In this document: one piece after another, positions 12,222 through 23,109 of the stretch | How the letters are laid out: the number at the start of each line of letters is the position of its first letter | Numbering within the stretch: position 1 is the first letter of the stretch | Origin: Erodium maritimum | Lineage: Eukaryota; Streptophyta; Magnoliopsida; Geraniales; Geraniaceae | Direction of reading: 5' to 3' | DNA: 64,000 bases | Assembly: GCA_963921825.1 (NCBI GenBank) | Contig: OY997593.1 | Coordinates: 57,830,039-57,894,038, forward strand | Translations under genes and position numbers: made by a program | Notes under the pieces: model-generated | Seen by the model: only the letters and a program-made list of their open reading frames with translations | Databases searched by the model: none | What the model was told of the DNA's origin: nothing

Positions 12222-13479
12222 AAGAGAGGGAAAACCAGGGTTTGAAGAGTATCCAACCCTTGGATCGTCTCAAGACGAAGAGCAATTGTCTTCCCCTCGT
12301 TCTCCTCTTGGGTAAGCACCGAACCGATCGTCATTTTGATAGTTTTCAAATGTTAGGGTTTGGGTGAAACTATTAGTTTAAGGTGGTTTTGGTGTTGGGG
12401 GAATTGTTGGAGACGTTTTGGAGGTGTTTGGAGGGAAGAGATGACGTTTTCTGGTGACCGGAGACTCTGGAGGAGCTCCGTCCACCGTGGGTGGTGGCCG
12501 GCCGGCCATGAGGTGGATGGCCGGAGCTGGCAGCAGCCACCACATGGTGGCCGAGCCCCCCTCAAACCCTAGGGCTCTCGGCCAAGGAGGTTGGGTGGGG
12601 CCCACGTGCTCGGGTGCTCGGGTTTTATCGTTCGGGTGGTTTAAAACGTTCCCCGGACCATTTACCCTTAATCGAATCGAAATTTGGAATTAAATTGGAG
12701 AAGTTGTAATTTATCGGGTTTAGAAACTTTAAACGTCATTTAATTGACTCGGGAGTCGGAATTCGATTCGGGCAAGTACCTTGGTTTCCTTGAACTATTC
12801 TAAGACTGTAGAAACGAAAACGGGGGCTTTTGGAGCCCCGGAAGGCAATTTACAAAACCCGGGCAGATTCGCCATGTCGGGCGAATCGGGCCTTTACGGG
12901 TCCCTTATCGACAATGTCGAGTAATTGGGAAGTTTGAGAGTGATCGACATTTTCGGGGTTACGTTTGGGCGTTAAGTTTGTTGTTTTTCGGCTTATTCAT
13001 ACTAGTTTAAAAGTGCTTTAAAATTGTGCTATTTTAGATCGTGCCACGGACCGAGGCAAAGGAAAGCTGGGTGAGTGACTGAAATCATCACCGGAGCTCG
13101 TGGTTGGCTTTTGGGAGAACACGCACGAGGTAGGGAAAAGTAGCCGGATCTCGGCCCTGACTAGGGAAAGTTAACAGTAGAATTGCATGTGACACCGGGG
13201 TGTCGTGGGTTGAGTAGGTTTATTTAAATATTAGAAAAGCATGATACGGGATTGTAGCGTTTATGAGAAAAGCATGTGACACTTAGTAGTGTCGTAGGAG
13301 CAGAGAACTTAGCGTTAATTGATTTACTGGAGGCATATGACCATGCCCGGAGGTTGTTTGTGAACTTATCGATATTAGGAGTACTGGAGGCATATGACCA
13401 TGCCCGGAGGTTGATTGAGAAACGGTTGATATTATGACTGTTGGAGGCTTTGGTTAAGCCGGAGGTTGATTGTTTATTT

Positions 13480-14030
13480 GTGTTTGGGTGGCCTTGAGAG
13501 CCCGTATTATTATTGTTGAGTCTTGGGTGGCCATGAGAGCCCGTGTTGTTATTCGTGTTTGGGTGGCCATGAGAGCCCGTACTTTTCTGTTGGTGTTTTA
13601 GCTGGCTTACGAGTTAGAGTCTCGGTAAGTTGCAAGCGTGTTTCATTGTCGAGTTTGGGTGGCCATGAGAGCCCGTGGGGTTGTTGAACCCGTGTCTTTA
13701 CCTTTGGTGTTTGGGCGGTCTTGAGAGTCCGTGTACTAAGGTTGGTGTCTTTGGCTGGCCTGACCGAGTTAGAGTCTCGGGGAGGGGGGGGGGGGGGGTT
13801 GCAAGCTTTCTTTAGCTGGCTTACGAGTTAAAGTCCCGGTAAGTTGCAAGCGTGTTTTACTGTTGGTGTGTCTTGGGAGGCCGTGAGTGCCTGTGGGGCT
13901 GTTGAGTCCGTGTCTTACTGTTGGTGTGTCTTGGGAGGCCGTGAGTGCTTGTGGGGCCATTGAGTCCGAGTTTTACTGTTGGTGTCTTGGTGGCCATGAG
14001 TGCCTATGAGTGTTGAACCTGTGTTGTTAC
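13480..14030. repeat. LTR minisatellite, GGGTGGCCATGAGAGCCCGT type
   Basis: Imperfect units of GGGTGGCCATGAGAGCCCGT spaced about 50-60 bp apart. The same family is expanded at 28030-28720 and in the palindrome arms. Confidence 0.8.
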
Positions 14031-15497
14031 TGGTTGTTGAACTTGCTTGTGATTGTGATTGTGATTGTGTTTGTGGTTACCTGAGGTTGGGGGCCCGCTT
14101 CATGAAACGGGGGTCCACGATCACACGCGTCTGCATGTTCAGACGGGGTAGGGGGCCCGCCCGCCAATAAAGGGGTCATGGCCGCGCGTGTGTGGTTTGG
14201 GTTTGTGAGCATACTTTGGCTGGCTTACGGGTTAGAGTCCCGGTAAGTTGCACGCATTCTTTGGCTGGCTTACGAGTTAGAGTCTCGGTAAGTGCAAGCG
14301 TTTTCCGGCTGGCTTACGGGTTAGAGTCCCGGTAAGTTGCAGCATTCTTGGGTTGGCCTGACCGAGTTAGAGTCCCGGGAGGGCGTGAGCATTCTTGGCA
14401 GCTGGTTTGCGATCCTTTGTGATCTTATTTGGTTTGCGATCCTTTGTGATCTTATTTGGGGTGTGATTCCCTTGTGATGCTGTTTGGTGTTGCGTAACTT
14501 TCTTTTGAGTCCTTGGAAGAGGTCGTCAATGGTTGTGTCGGGTCTACTTTGCGTGCCAGGGTGTCGAGTTGGTCAGGGAAGGCAACAGTGGGTGTATGTT
14601 CAGTTAGAGTACTTGGGTTGGGGATGGTGTTCCCCGATGTTGAGTTGTTGTTGGTGTTACTTGCTTTGTCTGCTAATTATGCCGTAGTCAGTCTGTTATC
14701 CGTGGTGGTGAGCGAACGCTCACCCCTAGCTGCTTTTCCTACAGGTACTGTTCGTGGGACGGACTAGGTGAGCTCTCGAAGCTTGTGGAGCTAGGAGCGG
14801 AGTCCGGGTTTTGTCTTTTGAGTCTAGTGACGGATACCTTGTACTTTTGTCCACGTGTTGGGACGTATTTTCAATTGTAAATATTATTTTTGTTGAACTA
14901 AACTGGTATTTTAAAGTGGTTAATGAAAACAGGTTTCTGTGTTTTTATGTTTCTAAAACGTTCGCGTCCCAAGTTCGGTTTACTGAAATTGGGGCGTGAC
15001 AACTACGATACGGATGATGAGAAAATAGTTGATTTGTGCTTAAATATAAAGATATCAAAAGGGTATGAGAAAATTTGGGGAAATGGAACGACGCCATTAA
15101 TTTGGGAAGCTTTTCGTTTGGCGCGAAGAGATTTTTGTAATGATGACAGAAGATATTGAAATGAAAGGGCGAAATGAAAGGGCGGTTGTAGTCAGATCAA
15201 AAATGAAACGACGGTTACGTGTATTCAGATCAAAAATTAAAATCATGATTACCTTACTTTTTACTGCATGCTTGACACATGTTCTAACCTGTTGAATTTC
15301 GGAAATTAATATTCTGAAAATACAAAATTCTAGTTTGCGGAAATAATCATTCTGTTTTACGTAAAATGGTTTACCAGTTTGCGGAAATTAGAATGACGTT
15401 TTGCGAATAATGGACATTCTGTTTGCAGAAATGTGCTTTCATCACATTACGTGCGTGCTTGGCACGTGTCCCACCAAATAATCTAAATCAATACCCC

Positions 15498-15504
15498 TAT
15501 AAAT
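15498..15504 (+). promoter_or_regulatory. TATA box of the small gene at 15551
   Basis: CCCCTATAAATATTC, 53 bp before the ATG, with a short leader. Confidence 0.55.
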
Positions 15505-15550
15505 ATTCACACTCACATCTCTTCTGAATTATTAGATCATATAGACGAAA

Positions 15551-15817
15551 ATGGAATCATCATCAAAAAAACTCAAAATGGAAGTTCTAGACAAAGAACA
15601 TCATGTGTCCGTACGTGAGCTTCGACATCTGAAGATGACCATCATCAAGTCCCATTTGATGATAGCACATGACAGGGTGTTCAACCTGATGGCTGAATTG
15701 GAAGAAGAAGACATATCCAACGCGGATGAAGAACACATGGATTGTAGGGGAAGCATGACGAAGAGACTCATGAAGTATAAGGCTGCACTTAGAAGCATTG
15801 TGAAAGAGAGCTCTTAA
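15551..15817 (+). CDS. Small helical protein, type 2 (88 aa), MULE accessory
   Basis: Single exon, ATG in context GAAAATGG. It is unrecognised outside this window. It shares a pattern with the proteins at 16582, 22762 and 23953: a long amphipathic helix (KMTIIKSHLMIAHDRVFNL in this copy's frame near residues 29-46), an acidic turn containing ELEEEDISN, then a second helix with spaced methionine and leucine. It has no Cys/His metal site, signal peptide or membrane segment. Without the solo LTR its ATG would be about 560 bp from the divergent acidic gene at 11553, closely matching the 505-bp gap of the second module. The likely fold is a helical hairpin; the role is unknown. Confidence 0.62.
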   Translation: MESSSKKLKMEVLDKEHHVSVRELRHLKMTIIKSHLMIAHDRVFNLMAELEEEDISNADEEHMDCRGSMTKRLMKYKAALRSIVKESS

Positions 15818-15987
15818 GGGATTGCTTGTACTTTCTCTTCTGTTTTCATGTCTTTTGTGTTGGCTTTTGGTTCTTCTGTTTGATGTCGTATTTTTTGTTG
15901 TTCTTTCAGACTCCAGATGAATCAATGAAAAGCTTTTTGTTTAACTAAATATGCATTAAAATTGACACAATATATTACAATATACTA

Positions 15988-16262
15988 CCTAGTTTGCAAA
16001 ATGTATACAATATTCCGCAAACAAGATACCTTGTTTTCTCAAACTCGTAGAGCCACAAACGCAAAATTCATATTTCGTTCTTCTTAAAAATTTGAGAAAA
16101 TATTTCGTGTGGCTCGAGAGAAATTCCTAGTTTTCAAAATGTACACAATAGTTCCGCAAACAAGATGCCTTGTATTCTCAAACTCGTAAATTCACAAATG
16201 CAAACTTCATAATTCGTTATTGTTTAATATTTGAGAAAATATTTCGTGTGGCTCGAGAGAGA
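15988..16262 (+). repeat. ~137-bp tandem duplication with CGCAAAC motifs
   Basis: Two units (about 15988-16124 and 16125-16262) share CCGCAAACAAGAT, TCTCAAACTCGTA and AAATATTTCGTGTGGCTCGA. They lie downstream of the gene at 15551. They show how the noncoding motif has multiplied by local duplication. Confidence 0.75.
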
Positions 16263-16512
16263 TTTACCAAAGATACTGATCAGACAATGGTGAGATTTGG
16301 AAGTGACGTGTGTCAAGACACGATTGTATACTGCTAAGAGCCAGTGATTTTTATTTTGAGGATAATTTTATAATTGTTTGAGAATTTAATACATATGAAA
16401 TACAAATCGTCAGTTTTGGATAAAACACTTGATATTCTGACCTTGAAAAGTAACTACCCACTAACCCCATTACTTTGTCCAAGATTACAATAATACCCCC
16501 TAGGAACATTGC

Positions 16513-16519
16513 TATAAAT
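16513..16519 (+). promoter_or_regulatory. TATA box of the small gene at 16582
   Basis: GCTATAAATACC, 69 bp before the ATG. Confidence 0.55.
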
Positions 16520-16581
16520 ACCACTACTGAGTAACTACTTTCACACATCTTTCACTCTTCAACTCAAAAAAAGCAACGAAA

Positions 16582-16851
16582 ATGGCCTCAATGAATGCTG
16601 AATGGGCTCGCATGAATGCAGAGGATGAAGCCAGGCGTTTGGCTACCATCCACCATCCCTGGAAGCTCAAATTCACAAAAATCCAGTATAATATGCTGAT
16701 GATGGATGCGCAGGTGGTCAAGCTCCTTGCTGAAATCGAAACGGATGAAAACCTAATGTGGAACACAGAAGAAAGAGAGTCGAAAGAACGCATGCTTGAG
16801 AAACTGAGGGAGTATCAAGAATTCCTCGGAAAAATAACTGTAGATCCCTAA
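16582..16851 (+). CDS. Small helical protein, type 2 (89 aa), MULE accessory
   Basis: Single exon starting MASMNAEWARMNAEDEA. The body, KLKFTKIQYNMLMMDAQVV then LLAEIETDE and ERMLEKLREYQEFLGKI, follows the type 2 pattern seen at 15551 and more clearly at 22762 (QIQDFFKSM in place of EYQEFLGKI). It is highly charged, predicted helical and without cysteines. It is the last gene of module 1 and lies upstream of the transposase gene in the same direction, with its own TATA box. The family is not recognised and I assign no function. Confidence 0.62.
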   Translation: MASMNAEWARMNAEDEARRLATIHHPWKLKFTKIQYNMLMMDAQVVKLLAEIETDENLMWNTEERESKERMLEKLREYQEFLGKITVDP

Positions 16852-16939
16852 GCCACATCCAGAAGAAGATTGGTGGTATCTAGTTTTTCATGCATGTCGT
16901 CTTTTATGTTTTTGTTTGGTGTTTCACACACCATCTTTT

Positions 16940-17160
16940 CGTAATGAATCTATAAATATTCTCAAACTAGATGTTGTATTTTCTCAAACCATGCTTTCTG
17001 TATTCTCAACATGACTGACAGTATTCGCAAACAGTAACTCAAAAATCCGCAAACTAGATATGGAATATCCGCAAACTACTTCTGAAATATCCGCAAACTT
17101 TACATTAAAAATCCGCAAACTAAATGTGAAATATACGCAAAGAATCTATTCGCTAATAAA
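16940..17160 (+). repeat. Dense CGCAAAC motif cluster upstream of the transposase
   Basis: ATTCGCAAAC, AATCCGCAAAC, ATATCCGCAAAC and similar occur about every 20-30 bp, with exact CCGCAAAC four times between 17046 and 17125. Flanking variants include ATTCTCAAAC. The cluster lies between the end of the gene at 16851 and the transposase TATA box. Confidence 0.85.
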
Positions 17161-17263
17161 ATAAAATGTTTCGATTGAACTTTCAAAACTGAATCGGGTT
17201 CGTCCATTGCGAATAATATATCGACGGTCCTAGATTAGCGCGCGAATTTACCCAAACTTTCTC

Positions 17264-17270
17264 TATAAAA
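17264..17270 (+). promoter_or_regulatory. TATA box of the transposase gene
   Basis: CTCTATAAAACC, ~340 bp before the ATG at 17607. The leader between contains repeated GAGATCGCACC (17478-17500), a motif also found as GATCGCACC just inside the right MULE end (43903-43911). Confidence 0.5.
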
Positions 17271-17606
17271 CCTCGAAATTCAAAAACGGAAAGTTCCTAT
17301 ACAAGAAATAAGAAATCGAATCAAACACAGAGTTACAAAGTCTCTTGAAAAAATCTCTACGATTTTCCAAGTATCAACCCTAGATCGGAGTTTTCTCGAA
17401 GAAATCTAGATCACGGACAAGGTTAAAAGAACTGCGATTCTTCGAAACTTGATTCCAAAACAAAATCTCTTTTCGCACCTGAGATCGCACCAGAGATCGC
17501 ACCGACAGGATCACACCGTGAGATCGTCGGAAATCGCAACAGAGATCGCCAGAGATATTGATTGATATCGTCGGATTTTAACACAGCAAACAATACACAA
17601 ATCGAG

Positions 17607-20600
17607 ATGTCATCTACAATATGTAAGTATAGATCTATTCAACAAAATTGATTTTATTCTAGAATCGCTGCAAATTCTAATTTTCCGTTAACCAAAACGT
17701 CATGATCATGGTGGTTTTTTTATCCGTAAACTAGAATGCCTAGATACTCAAAACAGTAGTTTGTGTTGTACGATATTTAGCGACATAAAATATTTGTTTC
17801 TTCTCAAACAATATATAAAATCTCCTCCATGACAAACTCTCAAACTAGGTGTGCAGTATCCGCAAACTAACTTGCTTATTTCCGCAAAGCATAAATAATC
17901 TACTTTGCCTGTAACTATATACTACTGCCTGTGTATCAATTTGAGTATATTATAATTATCTGATTCTATGTGTGCTGTATATGCAATCCGAAATTATTAC
18001 ATCCTCAAACTGATCCTTATTTCGATGAATATCAGTTGCAGGCACATACAGTGACTGTACTGCAGAATCAGATCTCCAAAACACTGTTCTGTTTTCCGCT
18101 GAAGGAACCAGGATATACTTGCCATCCTGCCAGCCTGAACGAACGCCGTTTGTAGGAAAGGAATTCAAGACACTGAGTAAGGCGATAGATTTCTACCAAA
18201 ATTACGCTAGACTGTCTGGATTCACTACAAGAAGGTCTACCGAGAAGAAGGATAAAACAAACAACATAAAGCTAAAGTACATGGTATGCTCCATACAGGG
18301 TGAGATCCCCGAACAAAACAGTCCTCAACTTTCAAAGCCTACAAAAAAGAGGAACAGATTGCTCACGAGAATTAATTGTGAAGCAATGATAAGGTTCACA
18401 TTTGTTTCGGAGGAATCGGGATACAAAGTATCAAAATCTGTTGAAGGTCATAACCACCCTATGGTTGGAGCGGAGCACAGACATGAGATGAGAGGTAACC
18501 GACACATGGAAGGAAACCATGTTGAGTATATGAACTTTTGCGAGAGATTGGGAATAGGTCCCTCAAAGGCACACAGACTAATCAGTGAAACACGCGGAGG
18601 CCCCAGCCATGTTGGAGCTTTGAAGCAAGATTTCTTCAACTACCACAGGGACTTGAAAGCCTATATTGGAGGAAGTGATGTTCAGATAATCCTTGACCAG
18701 TTTCGTGACAAGAAGGTAGCCAACAACAAGTTCTACTATGAGTACGATGTTGACACAAGCGGAACCCTCACTAAACTATTCTGGTGTGATGAAATAGCTA
18801 TCAAGAATTACGAGCTTTACGTGGATAATGTTTCCTTTGACACAACTTACAGGACTAACCAGTAAGTATTACTCGTATTCGCTAATCCATTGAAAAAGAA
18901 ATTTTAAACATTATTCTTTATTAACGATTGATGTTTTGTAGGTACTCGATGCCATTTTGTCTGTTTATAGGAGTAGACAACTATGACAAATCTGTGACTT
19001 TTGGGTTGGGACTGGTAACACATGAGGATATCGAGTCTTTCACTTGGATGTTTAACGCTTTTCTGAAAGCGATGAATGGGAAGCAACCAATGTATCTGGT
19101 GACAGATCAAGCCCAGCAATGAAAGTTGCAATACCGAAAGTCATGACAGACATTAAGCACAAACTCTGCATGTGGCACATTATGAATAAGATTCGTCTTA
19201 AGGTCAGTCTCTATAAGAAAATCATATACTCTGTATCCACATCTTGTAATGCTTGTTTACTCAAAACATTTTATTCTTAATATGGTTCTCATAGTTAACT
19301 ACTATGCGATGAGTTTATATCTATTCTCAAACTGTTATGTCTGTTTTCTCAATCTATGAACACAAAATATCCTTACGCCACAGTATTGTCAATTTCTATT
19401 CTTTATTTGTTCGACTTTACAAATCTTACGAAAAATGTTACAGGTGCCTGGAAGTATAACAAATGATACAGACTTTGAGAAAATGTTGGATTCCATAGTA
19501 TACAACAACCTTATAGGCCCTGATGAGTTTGATGAAGAGTGGGCTAACATCATTGAAGACTTCAATTTGTAGGACAACACTTGGCTCAATGGCATATTCG
19601 ATCTGCGACACAGTTGGATCCCAGCATACCATAAGGATTTCCCAATGGGGTTGTTTATGAGAACAACATCAAGGTCTGAATCAGCCAACCAGGCCTATCA
19701 ACAACTCACAGATCAGTACCTAAGCCTTGTTCACTTGATCTGGCGGTGTGGAGTGGTGATAGAGAACCAAAGGAATGAGCATTTCAGTCTTATGATGCAC
19801 ATCTACAATTCATATCCGGTGCTGAAGACAAACACGTGGTTTGAAGCGGATGCTTGGACTGTATACACACATACTGTGTTTGCTGACATACAAAAGCATA
19901 TAGTTTACGCTCTCAACCGCTGCAGCTTGCCAGGCATGGATGACACCGTAGATGACACCATTGTCTATAAAGTCAGGGATTCGTCGATTATTAAAGATGG
20001 TAAGGAATTCAGGGTGACTTGGACGATGAGTACAAACAACTTTGAGTGCAATTGCAACAAGCTTCTAACAACGGCTATATATGTTCTCACATATTCTTTG
20101 CGCTATCAAACACAACGTTAAGGAAGATTCCTAGGACGCTGGTAAATCCTAGATGGTGTAAAGACACAAACTTGACAGCTACATTGTCTTCTAATGGTGT
20201 TGCACCTGAAGGTCCTAGTCTGAAGGACGATGAAGTTATGGATGCAGTGAAAACCAGGTTTACTGAAATGATTGGGACAGAAGATGCAACAATTTCATGT
20301 ATTCGAGGATTGTTGGACACTCTAAATCGATACAGAGTTAAGACGGTGGATGACATAGTGAATGAGAATAGACTCAATAAAACAAGTTTCATAGCATCAG
20401 TGACAGGGATCAAATTACCAGAAATAGTCACTGTCCAGCCACCAAATATCACAAACACCAAGGGCTCTCGCTTGCGATCTAGGAGTAGAATGATCAGTAA
20501 TAAAGAAAAGGCAATCAATGCTAGTAACAAGCGAAAACGGCTATGCGCCACATGCCGCACATTGCAAGACCATGACAAAAGGACATGCCCTCTGAATATG

Positions 20601-20630
20601 AATAAGAAGAAGAAGAAGAATAAGAAGTAG
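17607..20630 (+). pseudogene. FAR1-type MULE transposase, broken
   Basis: A spliced model fits: exon 1 17607-17622 (MSSTI then GTAAGT), exon 2 18042-18861, exon 3 18942-19202, exon 4 19444-20630, with GT/AG at each junction and matching phases. Exon 2 starts with a FAR1 DNA-binding domain (FVGKEFKTLSKAIDFYQNYA; INCEAMIRF; GHNHPM) and runs into the MULE transposase core (VSFDTTYRTNQ, then LFIGVDNYDKSVTFGLGLV, and LCMWHIMNKI). Exon 4 has the SWIM zinc finger (ECNC...CSHIF) and a C-terminal zinc knuckle, CATCRTLQDHDKRTCP. Lesions: a 1-nt loss near 19110, a TAG at 19570-19572 and a frame change inside the SWIM finger near 20075. It would cut and reinsert the element if intact. It is flanked by the two accessory modules. 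Confidence 0.88.
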
Positions 20631-20639
20631 AATGATGTA

Positions 20640-21020
20640 TATTTTTAACTGCGGATTTCGTTTTTTCCGTTAGCGAATATAGACAATAAGTTTTGTGAAT
20701 AAATACAGACTGTTTGAGGATACATTTGTTTGAGTTTTCCGAATTAATAAATTTCATTTCTGCACATGTTTTTATTTATATGAAATTTAATATAATATTT
20801 TGTTCACACAGAACGCAAGACCATGACACAAGGACCTGCCCCACTGAGTAAGAATAGGAAGAAGAAGTAGACTGATGAAGATTATCGATTGCAGATTTGG
20901 CTTTTTTCTGTTTGCGGATATAGGTCAATGATTTTGCGGATTTAATATAGACTGTTTCATCTATACGAATTTAATATAACAAATTGTTTGCGAATATTTC
21001 AAATTTTGTTTACTAAAAAA
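20640..21020. repeat. Transposase 3' flank with duplicated zinc-knuckle tail
   Basis: At 20814-20870 the sequence GCAAGACCATGACACAAGGA and onward repeats, with changes, the end of the transposase gene (GCAAGACCATGACAAAAGGA at 20562), including the lysine codons and stop. This partial tail duplication would not be translated from the gene. TTTGCGGAT motifs in reverse orientation surround it. Confidence 0.7.
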
Positions 21021-21168
21021 TATATAATGATTTGAGAATTTACTACTTTCGTTTTGCGTACAAAAGGGAAGTGAAACGGTTTGTGGTAGACCAATCAAAT
21101 AATGACAGCGTGGAAACGTGGGGGAGAATTAATTGCTCCACTAACCCACGATGCCCTACATGTTCCCC

Positions 21169-21176
21169 TATATATA
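21169..21176 (+). promoter_or_regulatory. TATA box of the small gene at 21243
   Basis: CCCCTATATATACCC, 74 bp before the ATG. Confidence 0.55.
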
Positions 21177-21242
21177 CCCAAATACTGTATCCTTCTATAC
21201 TCAACCCTCAACTCTTCGAATACCCAATTTTACTCTGAAAAA

Positions 21243-21559
21243 ATGGCGTCGTCAAGCAGCAGGAAGCATAAAAGCTATGAAGATGAACTCGACGAACGCG
21301 AAAGGAAGCTGAAGGAGCAGAACAAGAAGGACCGAAAAAAAAGCGTCTCATCAAACACGAGAAGTTCGTGACGAGCTTCAATGCAATCAAGCCTAAGCTT
21401 TCTGAGATCGAGCTTGAGCTTGAAATATTGGTCTCGGATGTTGGCGACGAGCTGTGCACTGACATGAGCACCGAAGAGGTGCTTGCAAACACAGCCCTCA
21501 CCAGGAAGATAACCGAAGTGATCTTAGCGGTGAACAAGGCTATGAAACTGGTGGTATAG
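21243..21559 (+). pseudogene. Small helical protein, type 1, second copy (frameshifted)
   Basis: ATG at 21243 opens MASSSSRKHKSYEDELDERE, a charged helical start. The frame breaks in an A8 run at ~21337-21344: with one more A the frame would continue through KHEKFVTSFNAIKP into ELEILVSDVGDEL and TEVILAVNKAMKLVV to the stop at 21559. This could be a real 1-nt deletion or a sequencing error in the homopolymer. The C-terminal half aligns by pattern with the protein at 10239 (acidic turn, DMS, then R.TEV..A...A). It is the first gene of module 2, convergent with the acidic gene at 21948. Total length would be ~105 aa, equal to copy 1, which supports the relation. Confidence 0.62.
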
Positions 21560-21699
21560 GGGTAGCAAACCCTATTCTCTTTGATTCCTTTTGTCTGTTC
21601 TTAACCAGTTTAAAGTAATTAAAAAAATCGTTTTCCTTAAAATCGTTTATATTTCACTTTCAAGTTATGTATAATTCCATTATTTGTGTTACACGCGAA

Positions 21700-21900
21700 A
21701 CAGAATATTAGTTTCAGCAAACCATGATCTCTGTATCCGCAAACCAGGATCTCTGAGTCTGCAAACTACAAGTCCACAATAATATTCGCGAAACATAATA
21801 ACAGTATCTGCAAACTACAAGTCCATATCCGCAAACACCAAGTAAAGAGAAATAAATTAACATTAAAGCAAATCAGGATCTCTGTATCCGCAAAGAGAGA
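21700..21900 (+). repeat. CGCAAAC motif cluster
   Basis: GTATCCGCAAACCAGG, ATATCCGCAAACACC, AGTATCTGCAAACTAC and related sites lie between two convergent genes. A similar set, including near-identical phrases such as ACAAGTCC followed by ATATCCGCAAAC, recurs at 23360-23510. Confidence 0.85.
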
Positions 21901-21947
21901 GCCCTATATCCTAAAAATGAAATAACTTGTGGCAAAAGTTACATTCA

Positions 21948-22256
21948 TCAATCTTCACTCTCCCAGTCTTCTTCTTCGTCATCATCATCTTCTTCTTCTT
22001 CTTCTTCATCCTCTTCAACATCACCATTATAACCATAATCTTCTTCTTCATCTTCCTCATCATCATCCTCTTCAACATCACCATTATACCCATCATCGTC
22101 TTCCTCCCCATTTTCTATCTCCTCATCTTTCTCATCATCGGCATCATCACTGATGATAATAGGGCAATCCTCTTCATCACCATGTGAAATCAACCTTCGT
22201 CTCTTTAAAGATACCTCTTCTTCACCGTTACTACAGTCCTCTCTATATGGTGACAT
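21948..22256 (-). CDS. Highly acidic protein with KRRRL motif, copy 2 (102 aa)
   Basis: Frame from ATG at 22256, starting MSPYREDCSNGEEEVSLKRR, then RLISHGDEED and an almost unbroken Asp/Glu tail ending EEEDWESED. It contains two YNGDVEEDDDEE-like repeats. Plan and position match the longer protein at 10924-11553: short N-terminus, KRRRL cluster, acidic body, terminal tryptophan. It is divergent from the gene at 22762 (505 bp between start codons) and convergent with 21243. The composition suggests a nuclear protein that could bind basic proteins such as histones, but that is inference from charge alone. The GAA/GAT-rich coding DNA also gives long frames on the other strand, which I disregard. 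Confidence 0.62.
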   Translation of the reverse strand: MSPYREDCSNGEEEVSLKRRRLISHGDEEDCPIIISDDADDEKDEEIENGEEDDDGYNGDVEEDDDEEDEEEDYGYNGDVEEDEEEEEEDDDDEEEDWESED

Positions 22257-22662
22257 GACTTTATTGAAAAAAGCTCTATGCTAACATGATTTGTGGGGGT
22301 AAATATTAATTTAAAATAAACCAAACGACGGTGAAAAGACTCACCAACGCATTAAATGCGATAAGATCTTCGTGTATTCGAGGGGGATTTTAGTAATGAT
22401 GAAATATAACCGTGAAAACTTAACCGTCAGATTTTGAAATCATACCATCTGATTTTGGGTAACGACTGACACGTGTCATCTACAAGATCTTATCGTATCA
22501 GACGTCGATACACGTAAATCCGCATTTAATTTGAGAATTATGAGTTATGGATTGCGAAAATAAGATATATGTTTTGCGGAATCCTTTTTAGTTAACTAAT
22601 CTATATATAATTAGAAATCTACTTTAAACAAAATAACGATAATGTCACCGCAAGATTTCAAC

Positions 22663-22669
22663 TATAAAT
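22663..22669 (+). promoter_or_regulatory. TATA box of the small gene at 22762
   Basis: CAACTATAAATACCCCCACC, 99 bp before the ATG; duplicated at 23855. Confidence 0.6.
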
Positions 22670-22761
22670 ACCCCCACCCCTATAATACTTAACCCTAGAA
22701 CTCTCCTTCAATTTCAAAACCTCTTCTCTAATAACTTCAAACCACCAGATCTGCAAAAGAG

Positions 22762-23109
22762 ATGGCCTCCAACAGGAAATGCACCAGAGTTCAAGGTAAC
22801 GTTTGCACCGAAGAAGCTATGGAACGTACCATAGAGGAACGTTCTAAGAAGATGCGTGAGATGGAGCAAGCGGTTATGGATACGGCAATGGAGATTCGCA
22901 AAGTAAAGTTGGCACTAATCCAATGCCACTTTTTTCTGATGGAGGAGAAGGTGGTAAACCTTATCCATGATCTGGAAGTGTTTGACATAAGGAACGGGAC
23001 TGCAAAGCTTAACGAAGATAGAGACAAGATGATGACGGCACTGAAACAGATTCAGGATTTCTTCAAAAGCATGGCGATAGCAGAAGACGAAGGCACGTCC
23101 GGCCCATGA
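22762..23109 (+). CDS. Small helical protein, type 2 (115 aa), MULE accessory
   Basis: Single exon. N-terminus MASNRKCTRVQGNVCTEEAM, then ERTIEERSKKMREMEQAV and KVKLALIQCHFFLMEEKVVN, a turn (HDLEVFDIRNG) and a C-terminal DRDKMMTALKQIQDFFKSM helix. It is strongly helical and probably forms coiled coils. It is the clearest member of the type 2 family, with a near-identical but interrupted copy at 23953 and more distant relatives at 15551 and 16582. It belongs to module 2 and is divergent from the acidic gene at 22256. No known domain is recognised. Conservation of the frame among four copies while flanking DNA drifts suggests it encoded a protein under selection. Confidence 0.68.
   Translation: MASNRKCTRVQGNVCTEEAMERTIEERSKKMREMEQAVMDTAMEIRKVKLALIQCHFFLMEEKVVNLIHDLEVFDIRNGTAKLNEDRDKMMTALKQIQDFFKSMAIAEDEGTSGP

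Larger units (their letters stand above)
11567..15001 (+). mobile_element. Solo LTR, chromovirus family A (3435 bp)
   Basis: It starts TGTAATAACCACTC and ends GGGGCGTGACA, with TG...CA termini and a perfect 5-bp duplication, ACTAC, on both sides. No internal region is present, so it formed by LTR-LTR recombination. It is related to the LTR at 26310-29732 and to the LTRs of the element at 33294-43014. Inside are a GAA microsatellite (12141-12221), a GGGTGGCCATGAGAGCCCGT minisatellite (13480-14030), an almost symmetrical GTGAGCGAACGCTCAC at 14708-14723 and a G run near 13785. It landed in the short gap upstream of the acidic gene and split a divergent gene pair. Frames inside it are not considered genes. 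Confidence 0.92.

Noticed and set aside
11978-12367. 129-aa plus-strand frame with a long lysine run, and antisense Phe/Leu-run frames
   Set aside because: They translate the GAA microsatellite inside a solo LTR.
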